Shown here: piece after piece, positions 50,362-58,848 of the stretch
Layout: each line of letters begins with the position of its first letter
Position numbering within the stretch: position 1 is the first letter of the stretch
Source: Nannocystis sp.
GTDB taxonomy: Bacteria > Myxococcota_A > Polyangia > Nannocystales > Nannocystaceae
NCBI GenBank assembly: GCA_016712315.1
Contig: JADJRG010000022.1
Span: forward strand, 62,001 to 126,000
Direction: 5' to 3'
DNA: 64,000 nt
Translations under genes and position numbers: made by a program
Notes under the pieces: model-generated
What the model was told of the DNA's origin: nothing
What the model saw: only the letters and a program-made list of their open reading frames with translations
Databases searched by the model: none

Positions 50362-52015
50362 GGCCCGGCGGGGTCACCGCGGGCGGATCCTTTGGCTTCG
50401 GCGTCGGCTCCTTCGGCGTCGGCTCCTTCGGCGTCGGCTCCTTCGGCGTCGGCTCCTTCGGCGTCGGCTCCTTCGGCGTCGGCTCCTTCACCCCGGTCTT
50501 CACGCCTTTGCCGGTCTTCGCGCCGACCTTGGGCTTGTGCAGATCGTAGCTGCTCAACACATCGCGGGTCGGCACGACCTCGATCGGCAAGTCGTCGTAC
50601 CCGGCGGCCCGCAGCAGCAGCGCCCGCGGCGCCTCACCGCGCTCGATCTGCACCCCATCCGCCCCATTCGTCACACCGAGGCGCGAGCCATCGCGAGGGT
50701 CGATGATCTCGGCCTCGACGTTGCTCGTGATCCTCACGCTCACCAGCGCTGGCGCCACGGGCTCGTCCTTCGGCGGCTCCGCCGGGGGTACGTCTGCCGA
50801 CTTCGGCTCCGTCGGGGGCGCCGCGATCGGCTCCTTGGTGCTGGTCTCGCTCGCGTTCACCGGGTCGTTCGGCCCTAGCATCAGCGCGGCGATCGCCGCG
50901 ATCCCGAGCACCCCGACGATCGCCAAGATCCACAGCGGGCTGGTCGATCGCGACGCCGGCTCCGCCGGTGGCGCCGTGATCACCGTCGCCCCGCCGCCGA
51001 ACGCGAGGAGCCGCCCGACCGGCGGACGCACGATAGTCTCGTTGACGAGCGACACCGCCGCGCCGCCGTTGCTCACCGACTCGATCGCCGCCAGGAGATC
51101 GCGCATCGTCGCGAAGCGGTGCTCACGCTCCTTCTGCAGCGCCTTCAGGATCACCGACTCCACCTCCGGGGTGATCGAAGGCACGATCGAGCTCGGCGCG
51201 ACCGGCACCTCAAACATGTGCTTGGTCAGCACCCCCATAAACGTGTCGGCGGTGAACGGCACCTTCCCGGTGAGCAGCTCGTACATGATGATCCCCGCCG
51301 CGTAGATGTCGGCGCGGTGGTCTACCCGCATCCCCTGCGCCTGCTCGGGCGACATGTACTCGGGCGTCCCGAAGATCATGCCCGTCTTCGTCAGCCCCTT
51401 GCTCTCGCCCTCATCGTTCGTGACCTTCGCGATCCCGAAGTCGAGCACCTTAATAAAATCCGTCGTACCGCCGCGCTCGATCCGGAAGCAGTTCTCCGGC
51501 TTCATGTCGCGGTGGATGATCCCCTTGTCGTGCGCTGCGCTGAGCGCCCGACAGATCTGCATCATGATCGGCCGCACTCGCTCCCACGGCAGCGGCCCCT
51601 CGCTGCGGATCGTGTCCGCCAGATCTTCACCGGACAGCATCTCCATCACGAAGAACACCGAACCAGAAGGTGTCTGCCCGTAGTCGGTGATCTCGACGAC
51701 GTTCTCGTGGGCGATCATCGACGCTGCCCTCGCCTCTTGCAGGAAGCGCTCGACGATGTCCTCCTTGTTCGCGAACTCGTCGCTGAGCACCTTGATCGCG
51801 CAGCGCTTCTTCAGGGTCACGTGCTCCGCGAGGTAGACCACCCCCATGCCGCCGGCGCCGAGGCGCGCGATGATCCGGTAACGATCGAGCAGCAGCTTAC
51901 CGACCAGGCTCGACTCTTGGCCGCCGCGCGCTGAGCCCCCCGTGTCCACGAGGTCGGCCGCGTCGCTCGCCACAAGGGTAGCGCCCATCGCCATCGGCTT
52001 CGGTCCATCAGACAT
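50330..52015 (-). CDS. transmembrane Ser/Thr protein kinase with KEPTP repeat tail
   Basis: A 561-residue kinase. The kinase domain (about 35-300) has GAGGMGVVYLAEH, CAIKVL, IIHRDMKPENCF and KVLDFGIAKV, all intact, and YMSPEQAQG as the activation segment end. A transmembrane helix follows (about 375-395, ILAIVGVLGIAAIAALML), then a PEGA-like extracytoplasmic beta domain (LVSVRITSNVEAEIID...GYDDLPIEVVP). The tail carries six perfect copies of KEPTP before ending in GLKDPFGKVGG. ATG at 52015 was preferred over TTG at 52030. It lies 27 bases after the upstream kinase gene and the two proteins end alike (DPF.GG). Confidence 0.93.
   Translation of the reverse strand: MSDGPKPMAMGATLVASDAADLVDTGGSARGGQESSLVGKLLLDRYRIIARLGAGGMGVVYLAEHVTLKKRCAIKVLSDEFANKEDIVERFLQEARAASMIAHENVVEITDYGQTPSGSVFFVMEMLSGEDLADTIRSEGPLPWERVRPIMMQICRALSAAHDKGIIHRDMKPENCFRIERGGTTDFIKVLDFGIAKVTNDEGESKGLTKTGMIFGTPEYMSPEQAQGMRVDHRADIYAAGIIMYELLTGKVPFTADTFMGVLTKHMFEVPVAPSSIVPSITPEVESVILKALQKEREHRFATMRDLLAAIESVSNGGAAVSLVNETIVRPPVGRLLAFGGGATVITAPPAEPASRSTSPLWILAIVGVLGIAAIAALMLGPNDPVNASETSTKEPIAAPPTEPKSADVPPAEPPKDEPVAPALVSVRITSNVEAEIIDPRDGSRLGVTNGADGVQIERGEAPRALLLRAAGYDDLPIEVVPTRDVLSSYDLHKPKVGAKTGKGVKTGVKEPTPKEPTPKEPTPKEPTPKEPTPKEPTPKPKDPPAVTPPGLKDPFGKVGG
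50400..50489. repeat. six perfect 15-base tandem repeats in a kinase gene
   Basis: GGCGTCGGCTCCTTC is repeated six times without a single change. Read on the minus strand it encodes KEPTP units in the kinase tail. Perfect identity and a unit divisible by 3 mark it as a copy-number-variable minisatellite that would not shift frame. Confidence 0.97.
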
Positions 52016-52042
52016 GATCGTTGCCGCCAAGCCTATCGTAGT

Positions 52043-54346
52043 TCACCCGCCACCGCCCCGTGCGAAGGGATCCTTGAGATCGCCGAGTTCGCTGCCGCTC
52101 GCCTTTGGTTCGCTCGCCGGGGTCGGCGCCGCGTCCGGTGGATCTCCCGCCGAAGGCGCTTCATCAGCGGGACGCTCACGCCGCGGCTGCGGACGCGGCG
52201 TCGGGCGCACCACCGCCGCAGGCGCCGCCGCCGCTCCTAGGGCCGTATCGGCGGCGACGCTCGCCGCGCCCTCCTCTTTCGAAGCGCGCTCGATCGCCGC
52301 CGAGGCCGCCTCAAGCGTCACCTCGATCGTCTGCGCTCGATCGGCGACGATCGTCCGCACGGCCTCGATATAGCCGTCGCGGCGCAGCACATACACCCGC
52401 CCTTCGCGGCTCGGCGGCACCTCTAGCGTCGCCGGCGTGACCCCGACCAGCCGCGTACCACCTTCAAAGATCGCCGCGCCCGCCGGCGCGGATTCGAAGC
52501 GGAGCGTCACCTCCGTGCTCGCGGGGGGCGGCGCGCTCGACACCGCCGCGCTCGGCCGATCACGCGGCCAGAAGCGCACGATCGTCAGCGTGATCGCGGT
52601 CGCCACGATCATCGCGACGGCCAGCACCAACCCCATCGGCGGCCCCGAGCGGCGTGATCGCTCCCGCGCGAGCGCCTCCGACGACTGCGACGCGAGCACC
52701 GGCGGCGCCGACGGCCGCCGAGGCGGCGGCGCGAAGTGCTCCACCTGCGTCCCGCGGCGCACGATCACGCTCGGTCGCTTCTCGATCCGCCCGGACGGCG
52801 TGACGCTGCGTGGGCGCACCGCGTCCGGGTCCTCCGACAGCTCCGCGGGGTCGACGCTCACCGCCCGCCGATCACCCCGGGGGATCGTCAACGCGTCCTC
52901 GTGCACGACCGCGCCGCTGCCGCTCTGATGCGCCAGCGCCTCGACCACGCTCCCGGAGCCGAGGTTCACGGTCAACGCGCGGCGCCGCGCTGACGCGCTC
53001 GACTCCAGCGACGCCGCGTCAGCGCGCCACGCCCCCGCTGCTGGAGCGGCCTGCTCAGCGCCGCCCTTCGCCTCCGAGAGCCCCGCCAGATCGGCCGTCA
53101 GCGCGGCCTCCAACGCCTCGATCACCGCAGTCGCCCGGCGCGGCCGCTCGTCGCGGTCCTTCGCCAGCAGCGCCCGGATCACCCGCTCGATCGCCGGCAG
53201 CCGCGGCCCTGTCGGCGCCACCTCGTGCAGCATCGGCGGCGCCGCGAAGAGGTGCTGGTTCACCGTCTCCATCGCCCCCTTGTCGCCGAACGGCGCCCTG
53301 CCGCTCAGCATCTCAAAGAGGATCACCCCGAGCGCGTACAGATCGCTGCGTCCGTCGACGCTCACCGACTGCGCCTGCTCGGGGGACATATACGCCGGCG
53401 TCCCCACCAGCACCCCTTGCGCGGTCATCCGCGCGCTGTTGATCCCGCGAGCGATCCCGAAGTCCAAGAGCTTCACCACCTCGCGCCCGTCCGCGTCGAC
53501 GCAGAGGAAGATGTTGTCTGGCTTCAGGTCGCGGTGAACGATCCCGCGATCATGCGCCGCGCCGAGCCCTCGCGCCGCCTGCGCCGCGATCGAGATCGCC
53601 CGCTCCGGGGCCAAACGCCCCCCCTGAGCGAGCGCCTGCGCGAGCGTCTGCCCGCTCAGGTGCTCCATCACGTAGTACGCGCTGTTCCCGTCGAGGCGGC
53701 CGTAGTCGCTGATCTCCACCACGTTCGGGTGCTTCACCTGCGACGCGAGCTGCGCCTCCCGCAAGAAGCGCCCGAGCACATCGGAGTGGCTCACCAGATC
53801 GGGCCGCAGCACCTTCACCGCGAGCGGCTTATCGATCATCACATGGGTCGCTCGGTAGACGACCCCCATACCGCCGCTGCCGAGCACCCCATCGATCCGG
53901 TAGCGCTGGTCGATGACCCTGCCGATCCACAGATCTCGCGGCCCTTGCGCGTCGGAGCTCGCCACCCCAGCGCGTATCGTCTCCTCTGCGTGAGGGGCCC
54001 GCTCACGCGGCGCGTCCACTTCGCTCTCTACCGGCGGCGCCCCGCCGAAGGCGATCATCGTCCGTGCGGGCCGCGCGCCCGAGGACACCTGAGGCGCCGC
54101 CGCCGACCTGCCCACGAGCGCAGGCGCGGGCGACGCAGCAGGCGCGCTCGCGGCCGCGAGCGGCTCTGCGGCTGGCGCCTGCGCCTTCGACTCAGGGCGC
54201 ACGAGCGGCGGCATGACCAAGCGCCACCCGCCCTCCGCCCCGCCCGCGCCGGACGAGGCGACGAGCGCGACCAGGCTCGCACCGTCCATCGGACAGTAGC
54301 CAGCGGATGCGGGATACTCTGTCCCACACTCGGGGCAACGCTTCAT
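52043..54346 (-). CDS. Ser/Thr protein kinase with N-terminal zinc ribbon and PEGA domain
   Basis: A 767-residue kinase. ATG at 54346 starts MKRCPECGTEYPASAGYCPMDGASL, a four-Cys zinc ribbon; open frame to 55009 upstream crosses hutH and is not used. After a disordered Ala/Pro linker (about 30-145), the kinase domain runs about 150-420 with GSGGMGVVYRATH, LAVKVLRPDL, IVHRDLKPDNIFL and LLDFGIAR. One transmembrane helix lies near 580-600 (MGLVLAVAMIVATAITLTIV), followed by a PEGA-type domain (VTLRFESAPAGAAIFEGGTRLVGVTPATLEV), a frequent cell-surface module of kinases in this phylum. First gene of a two-kinase operon divergent from hutH. Confidence 0.93.
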   Translation of the reverse strand: MKRCPECGTEYPASAGYCPMDGASLVALVASSGAGGAEGGWRLVMPPLVRPESKAQAPAAEPLAAASAPAASPAPALVGRSAAAPQVSSGARPARTMIAFGGAPPVESEVDAPRERAPHAEETIRAGVASSDAQGPRDLWIGRVIDQRYRIDGVLGSGGMGVVYRATHVMIDKPLAVKVLRPDLVSHSDVLGRFLREAQLASQVKHPNVVEISDYGRLDGNSAYYVMEHLSGQTLAQALAQGGRLAPERAISIAAQAARGLGAAHDRGIVHRDLKPDNIFLCVDADGREVVKLLDFGIARGINSARMTAQGVLVGTPAYMSPEQAQSVSVDGRSDLYALGVILFEMLSGRAPFGDKGAMETVNQHLFAAPPMLHEVAPTGPRLPAIERVIRALLAKDRDERPRRATAVIEALEAALTADLAGLSEAKGGAEQAAPAAGAWRADAASLESSASARRRALTVNLGSGSVVEALAHQSGSGAVVHEDALTIPRGDRRAVSVDPAELSEDPDAVRPRSVTPSGRIEKRPSVIVRRGTQVEHFAPPPRRPSAPPVLASQSSEALARERSRRSGPPMGLVLAVAMIVATAITLTIVRFWPRDRPSAAVSSAPPPASTEVTLRFESAPAGAAIFEGGTRLVGVTPATLEVPPSREGRVYVLRRDGYIEAVRTIVADRAQTIEVTLEAASAAIERASKEEGAASVAADTALGAAAAPAAVVRPTPRPQPRRERPADEAPSAGDPPDAAPTPASEPKASGSELGDLKDPFARGGGG

Positions 54347-54421
54347 GCCGGGCACCAGCCTAGACGGCGCCCCCCAGACGGTCAACGAAGCCCCCACCTC
54401 ACGCCGACACACACGACCCCT

Positions 54422-55954
54422 ATGCTCGCAATTGGCCGCTCGCTCCCCCTCCTCGAGGTCGCCCGCGTCGCCCGCGGCGCCGCCCCCGTCGCCCTCGACG
54501 ATCAAGCACGCGCCGAGCTCCGACGCGCCCGTGACCACCTTGAGGCGGCCCTCGCCGCCGGCGCCACGATCTACGGCGTCAACACAGGCTTCGGCGCCCT
54601 CAGCGAGACCGCGATCGCCACGAGCGATCTCGCCGAGCTCCAAGTCAACCTCCTCCGCAGCCACGCCGTCGGCGTCGGCCCGCTCCTCGAGATCCCTGTC
54701 GTCCGCGCCCTCCTCCTCCTCCGCGCCCACACCCTCGCCCTCGGCGCCAGCGGCGTCTCGCCCGCCCTCGTCGATCACCTCATCGCCATGCTCGCCGCGG
54801 GGGTCATCCCCGCCGTACCTGCGCAAGGCAGCGTCGGCGCCAGCGGCGACCTCGCGCCCCTCGCCCACCTCGCGCTCGTCGCGATCGGCGAAGGCGAAGC
54901 CCTCGACGGATCTGCCCGGATCTCCGGCGCCGACGCCCTCGCCCGCGCCGGGCTGCGCCCGTTCCAACTCGGCCCCAAAGAGGGGCTCAGCCTGATCAAC
55001 GGCACCCAAGTGATGACCGCCATCGGCGGCCTCGCCGCGTGCGACGCTGGCGAGCTCGTCTGCGCGGCGGACATCATCGGCAGCCTCAGCGTCGACGCAT
55101 TGCTCGGCTCAGCGCGCCCCTGTGATCCGCGGATCCACGCCGGAAAGCCTCACCCTGGCCAGATCGAGAGCGCCCGCCAGATCCGCGACCTGCTCGCCGA
55201 CTCGCCGCTCAACCGCAGCCACGCCGACTGCGGCATGGTGCAGGACGCCTACGCCCTCCGTTGCATGCCGCAGGTCCACGGCGCCGTCCGGGGCGCCCTC
55301 ACCTACATCGCTGGCGCGCTCCAGATCGAGGTCGACTCTTTCACCGACAACCCCCTCGTGCTCCCCCGCGGCGACGGCGGCTTCGACGTGCTCAGCGGCG
55401 GCAACTTCCACGGCGCCGCCGTCGCCGTCCCCCTCGATCACCTCGCCGCCGCGCTCACTACCTTAGGCACGATCAGCGAGCGCCGCCTCGACCGCCTCCT
55501 CAACCCCGCCACCTCGCGCGGCCTGCCGCCGTTCCTGGCGGATAGGCCAGGTCTTGAGAGCGGCATGATGATGGCGCAGGTCACCGCCTCAGCGCTCGCC
55601 AGCGAGTGCAAGGCGATGTCCTTCCCCGCCAGCGTCGACACCATCCCGACCTCCGCGGGCAAGGAGGATCACGTCAGTATGGGCCCGATCGCCGCCCGCA
55701 AGGCCGCCGCGATCGTCCAGAACCTCGCGCGGATCCTCGCGATCGAGGCGACCATCGCCGCCCGCGCGCTCGATCTGCGACAGATCCCCACCAGCCCCCC
55801 GCTCGAGGCCGTACGCGCCGCGGTCCGCGCTCACGTCGCCCCGTGGAGCGGCGATCGCAGCCTCTCCCGCGAGCTCGAGGCGCTCGCCGCCGCCATCCTA
55901 CGCGGCGAGCTGCGCGTCGCCGCCGGCCTCGCTCACCCGCTCGCGCCCGCCTAG
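54422..55954 (+). CDS. hutH: histidine ammonia-lyase
   Basis: A 510-residue lyase converting histidine to urocanate and ammonia. The MIO cofactor triad is Ala140-Ser141-Gly142 in GSVGASGDLAPLAH. Other hallmarks are YGVNTGFGALSE (Tyr lid), NRSHADCGMVQDAYALRCMPQVHG and SAGKEDHVSMGPIAARKAA. The length matches bacterial HutH. ATG at 54422 begins the conserved N-terminus; the open frame back to 53225 is antisense to the kinase. No hutU, hutI or hutG is adjacent, so the rest of the pathway lies elsewhere, or the enzyme has another role such as aromatic amino acid ammonia-lyase; the His-specific motifs support hutH. Confidence 0.95.
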   Translation: MLAIGRSLPLLEVARVARGAAPVALDDQARAELRRARDHLEAALAAGATIYGVNTGFGALSETAIATSDLAELQVNLLRSHAVGVGPLLEIPVVRALLLLRAHTLALGASGVSPALVDHLIAMLAAGVIPAVPAQGSVGASGDLAPLAHLALVAIGEGEALDGSARISGADALARAGLRPFQLGPKEGLSLINGTQVMTAIGGLAACDAGELVCAADIIGSLSVDALLGSARPCDPRIHAGKPHPGQIESARQIRDLLADSPLNRSHADCGMVQDAYALRCMPQVHGAVRGALTYIAGALQIEVDSFTDNPLVLPRGDGGFDVLSGGNFHGAAVAVPLDHLAAALTTLGTISERRLDRLLNPATSRGLPPFLADRPGLESGMMMAQVTASALASECKAMSFPASVDTIPTSAGKEDHVSMGPIAARKAAAIVQNLARILAIEATIAARALDLRQIPTSPPLEAVRAAVRAHVAPWSGDRSLSRELEALAAAILRGELRVAAGLAHPLAPA

Positions 55955-55957
55955 ACG

Positions 55958-55975
55958 GGCGCGAGCCTGCGCGCC
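55958..55975. terminator. hairpin between convergent hutH and amidohydrolase genes
   Basis: GGCGCG-AGCCTG-CGCGCC is a perfect 6-bp stem filling most of the 25-base gap between two convergent stop codons. No T-tract is present on either side. Terminator function is inferred from position. Confidence 0.35.
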
Positions 55976-55979
55976 GCGC

Positions 55980-58670
55980 TCAGTTCGAGAACGGGTTACA
56001 GTCGAGCCACAGGACGTCGTCGATCGACCGCGGCCACAGCTTCGAGTTGTTGAACGAGTAGCCGACGACCCCGACGATCTTCTCGAATTTTGAGCCGATC
56101 GGGCACTTGTTGTCGAGCCCTTGGTTCACCACGTTGTCCGAGATCGTATCGTCGATCCGCAGCGCTCCTGTCACCTCGAGCTCGTCGTAGTCGTTCCCGT
56201 CCGCGTTCACCTTCGTGATCGCCACGTCCGCGACCTGCACCAGCATCGACTCCCGCGGCTCCGCCAGCGCCCCGCCGGTCGCGATGCTCGCCGGGTCGCT
56301 CACCATGATCGGCGCGAACGGCAGCACCGTCCCCGCGTCCTCGATGGTCACCTTCGGGCTCACGATCTCGGACAGCCCGAAGAATTCCTCGTACACCCCG
56401 CTCACCGTCACCCGGTTGCCCACCTTCACCGTGGTCGACGCCGAGCCCGTGAACACCAGGATCCCGCTGAACGGATCCAGCGTCTCATCCTGCACGTGGA
56501 AGCCCCGCGAGCCGCCCGTGTTCGGCCGCACCGCGGTCACGTACACCCCCGAAATTTTCACCTGCGTGCCCACCGGCGGGTGATTCGGGTGCTTCGGGTC
56601 GCGGATCGCCGCGATCGACAGCGAGCAGGTCTCCGGCCCTGGGTTCGGCTGGAGGCAGGGATCACAGAGATCCCCGTGCCCGTCGTCATCCTGATCTTCT
56701 TGGCCCGCGTTCGCCTGCTTCGGGCAGTTGTCGACCCCGTTCGGGATCCCGTCGCCGTCCAGATCATTCGCGCTGATCGCCCCGCACGAGTCACCTGCCA
56801 GCAGCGGGCACGGATCGCACGCGTCACCGAGGCTATCGCCGTCGAAGTCGCCCTGCATCGGCTCGAAGTAGCGCACCGGGTTGAACACCATCGGGCAGTT
56901 GTCGAGCCCGTCCTTCACCCCGTCGCCGTCCACGTCGTCGTTCGTGATCCCCGCGTACTCGGGCCGCGTCGGCACGCACGTCGGCTCATCGTCGGGCACC
57001 CCGCAGAAGAACAGCGGATACACCCCAGCGATCGCCGCCGTCGCCTGCGCCAGCGACACCCCAGGCACCTCCGCCTCCACGCACACGCGCTTCGGCGCGC
57101 CGCACACGTCCATCGCCTCGCAGCTCGCGGCCCCTAGCGCCGGCGAGTCGAGCAGCGTCGCCTCCCCGTACAGCACCTCGCCGCCGCGCATCACCATCAC
57201 CACATCCTCGGGATCCGCCTCGATCACCGCCCGATACGTCGGCCGCTCGCTCGCGTCGAAGATCGCCAGATCCGCGATGTAGCCGCGCTTGATCATCCCG
57301 ATCGCCCGCTCAGCCCCGGCCACCAGCGCCCCGTTGGTCGTCACCATCCGCCACAGCTCGACGTCGGAGAAGTAGTGATCGAAGTAGACGCTGTTCAGCT
57401 CGTCGGCGCAGCGCAGCTCGCGGTTCAGGTTCATCGACCCTGACGCCACCCAGTCGGTGCCCAGCGCCAGCGGCACCCCCAGGCGATCCAGGATCGTCAC
57501 CGGCGCCGTGTTCCCGTAGAGCACGATGTTCGAGCGCGGCGACCACACGATCTTCGCGATGTCCGCCCGGATCGTGCTCGCGTCGCCCGCGTCGAGCGCG
57601 ATCCCGTGGACCACCCCCGTGATCGGCGTCAGCAGGTCGCCGTCGCCCATACTCGTGCACAAGAACTCATTACGGGCCGACTTGTCGATCCCCTCCGACA
57701 CGTGCGGCACGTAGGCGTCGAGCTTCGCGATGTCCGCCGGCTTGGTCGCGTCCGCCCCGTACGTACAACCCTGATCGAGCTGCTTGCCGTTCGCGTCGTC
57801 GAGCGGGAACGTGTCGCTGTCCGCCGCCTTGATCGGCAGCCCCTCCAGCAGGCTCGCCGAGTCCAGGTTGCGCAGCAGCCCCGCCTGCCCGCCGGCCGAG
57901 ATCGTCGACGTCGCCCCGCCCATCAAGAAGCGCAGCTCGCCCGCGACCACCTGCGCCTTGTTCGCGCCGCCGGCCACCGACAGCTTCTTGTGCCCGTTCT
58001 TGCCGATCCGCCAGTCATGGCGGTGCTCGTAGCGATCCACCCCCTCGCCGATCGGCTTATTGTTGACGAAGGTGATGTGATCGTGCGCGTTGATCAGCCC
58101 CGGCGAGATCACCCCGTTCGGGCACTCCACCACCGTCGCCGTCGCCGCCTCGGGCAGCCCGTCGCAGTCGCAGCCGACGCAGGCGATCACCCCGTCGACC
58201 ACCAGCACCTGTCCCTTGAGATAGACGTCTTCGGGGGCAAGCACCGTGCCGCGCAGCAGCACCCCGCCGCTGCCCTCCTTCGTCACCCCGCAGATCCCCT
58301 CGTCCGGCGTGGCCAGCTCGTCCCCGCCGCACTCGATCGTCTCGCCGCCCTGGCCGCCGGTCGTCGATCCCGTATCGGTGTCCGTGTCCGTGTCCGTGGG
58401 ATCGCTCGTGCTCGAGTCGCTCGTGCTCGGATCGCTCGTGCTCGTCGTCGGGTCGCTCGTGCTCGGCCCGCTCGTCGCCGTCGTCCCCGGATCACCCGTC
58501 GACTCGGTCGAGCCGGTCGTCGAGCCGATCGTCGCAGAGCTCGAAGCGCTCGCCTCGGTCGTCGAACCATCGCTCGTCTCCGTCACGTTCGCGGAGTCAT
58601 CACCTTGACACCCGCCGACCAGCGCGAAGCCGGCCAGCAACCATTTAAAATCAGGGACGCGGTCTCGCAC
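55980..58670 (-). CDS. surface lipoprotein: amidohydrolase + TSP3 repeats + OB module
   Basis: An 896-residue lipoprotein with lipobox LVGGC (Cys21) and an 90-residue Ser/Thr/Asp linker. An amidohydrolase fold (about 130-520) follows, with GVISPGLINAHDHITFV (HxH), GVVHGIALD and LALGTDWVASGS (catalytic Asp), the layout of chlorohydrolase/cytosine-deaminase-like enzymes. A Cys-rich spacer leads to thrombospondin type-3 calcium repeats (about 590-690; DVDGDGVKDGLDNCP, DFDGDSLGDACDPC, DLDGDGIPNGVDNCP, DQDDDGHGDLCDPC). The C-terminal OB-like module (about 700-890) matches those in the next gene. A metal-dependent hydrolase displayed outside the cell is rare; substrate unknown. Confidence 0.85.
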   Translation of the reverse strand: MRDRVPDFKWLLAGFALVGGCQGDDSANVTETSDGSTTEASASSSATIGSTTGSTESTGDPGTTATSGPSTSDPTTSTSDPSTSDSSTSDPTDTDTDTDTGSTTGGQGGETIECGGDELATPDEGICGVTKEGSGGVLLRGTVLAPEDVYLKGQVLVVDGVIACVGCDCDGLPEAATATVVECPNGVISPGLINAHDHITFVNNKPIGEGVDRYEHRHDWRIGKNGHKKLSVAGGANKAQVVAGELRFLMGGATSTISAGGQAGLLRNLDSASLLEGLPIKAADSDTFPLDDANGKQLDQGCTYGADATKPADIAKLDAYVPHVSEGIDKSARNEFLCTSMGDGDLLTPITGVVHGIALDAGDASTIRADIAKIVWSPRSNIVLYGNTAPVTILDRLGVPLALGTDWVASGSMNLNRELRCADELNSVYFDHYFSDVELWRMVTTNGALVAGAERAIGMIKRGYIADLAIFDASERPTYRAVIEADPEDVVMVMRGGEVLYGEATLLDSPALGAASCEAMDVCGAPKRVCVEAEVPGVSLAQATAAIAGVYPLFFCGVPDDEPTCVPTRPEYAGITNDDVDGDGVKDGLDNCPMVFNPVRYFEPMQGDFDGDSLGDACDPCPLLAGDSCGAISANDLDGDGIPNGVDNCPKQANAGQEDQDDDGHGDLCDPCLQPNPGPETCSLSIAAIRDPKHPNHPPVGTQVKISGVYVTAVRPNTGGSRGFHVQDETLDPFSGILVFTGSASTTVKVGNRVTVSGVYEEFFGLSEIVSPKVTIEDAGTVLPFAPIMVSDPASIATGGALAEPRESMLVQVADVAITKVNADGNDYDELEVTGALRIDDTISDNVVNQGLDNKCPIGSKFEKIVGVVGYSFNNSKLWPRSIDDVLWLDCNPFSN

Positions 58671-58776
58671 GGCGCGATGTTAGCCCGTCTTCCGCGCGCG
58701 CTCTGTGACGGCCTCGCGAATTCGACCGCGCGGATCCGCCCCACGCGCGGCCTACCCTCGCCGACTCATACAAAGA

Positions 58777-58820
58777 GACCGCGCGACGCCGAGCCCGTCG
58801 GGCCCGACACCGCGCGGTCG
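58777..58820 (-). terminator. putative terminator of the double-OB lipoprotein gene
   Basis: GACCGCGCG (58777-58785) and CGCGCGGTC (58812-58820) form a perfect 9-bp stem, with an inner GC-rich stem, followed on the minus strand by TCTTTG. It lies 29 bases beyond the stop at 58849. The U-run is short but the position is right. Confidence 0.55.
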
Positions 58821-58848
58821 TCCGCGCACACCTGCGTCTGCGCCGCGA

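Noticed and set aside
53225..54421. N-terminal 399-codon extension of the hutH frame
   Set aside because: Arg/His-rich antisense of the zinc-ribbon kinase; HutH homology begins at 54422.
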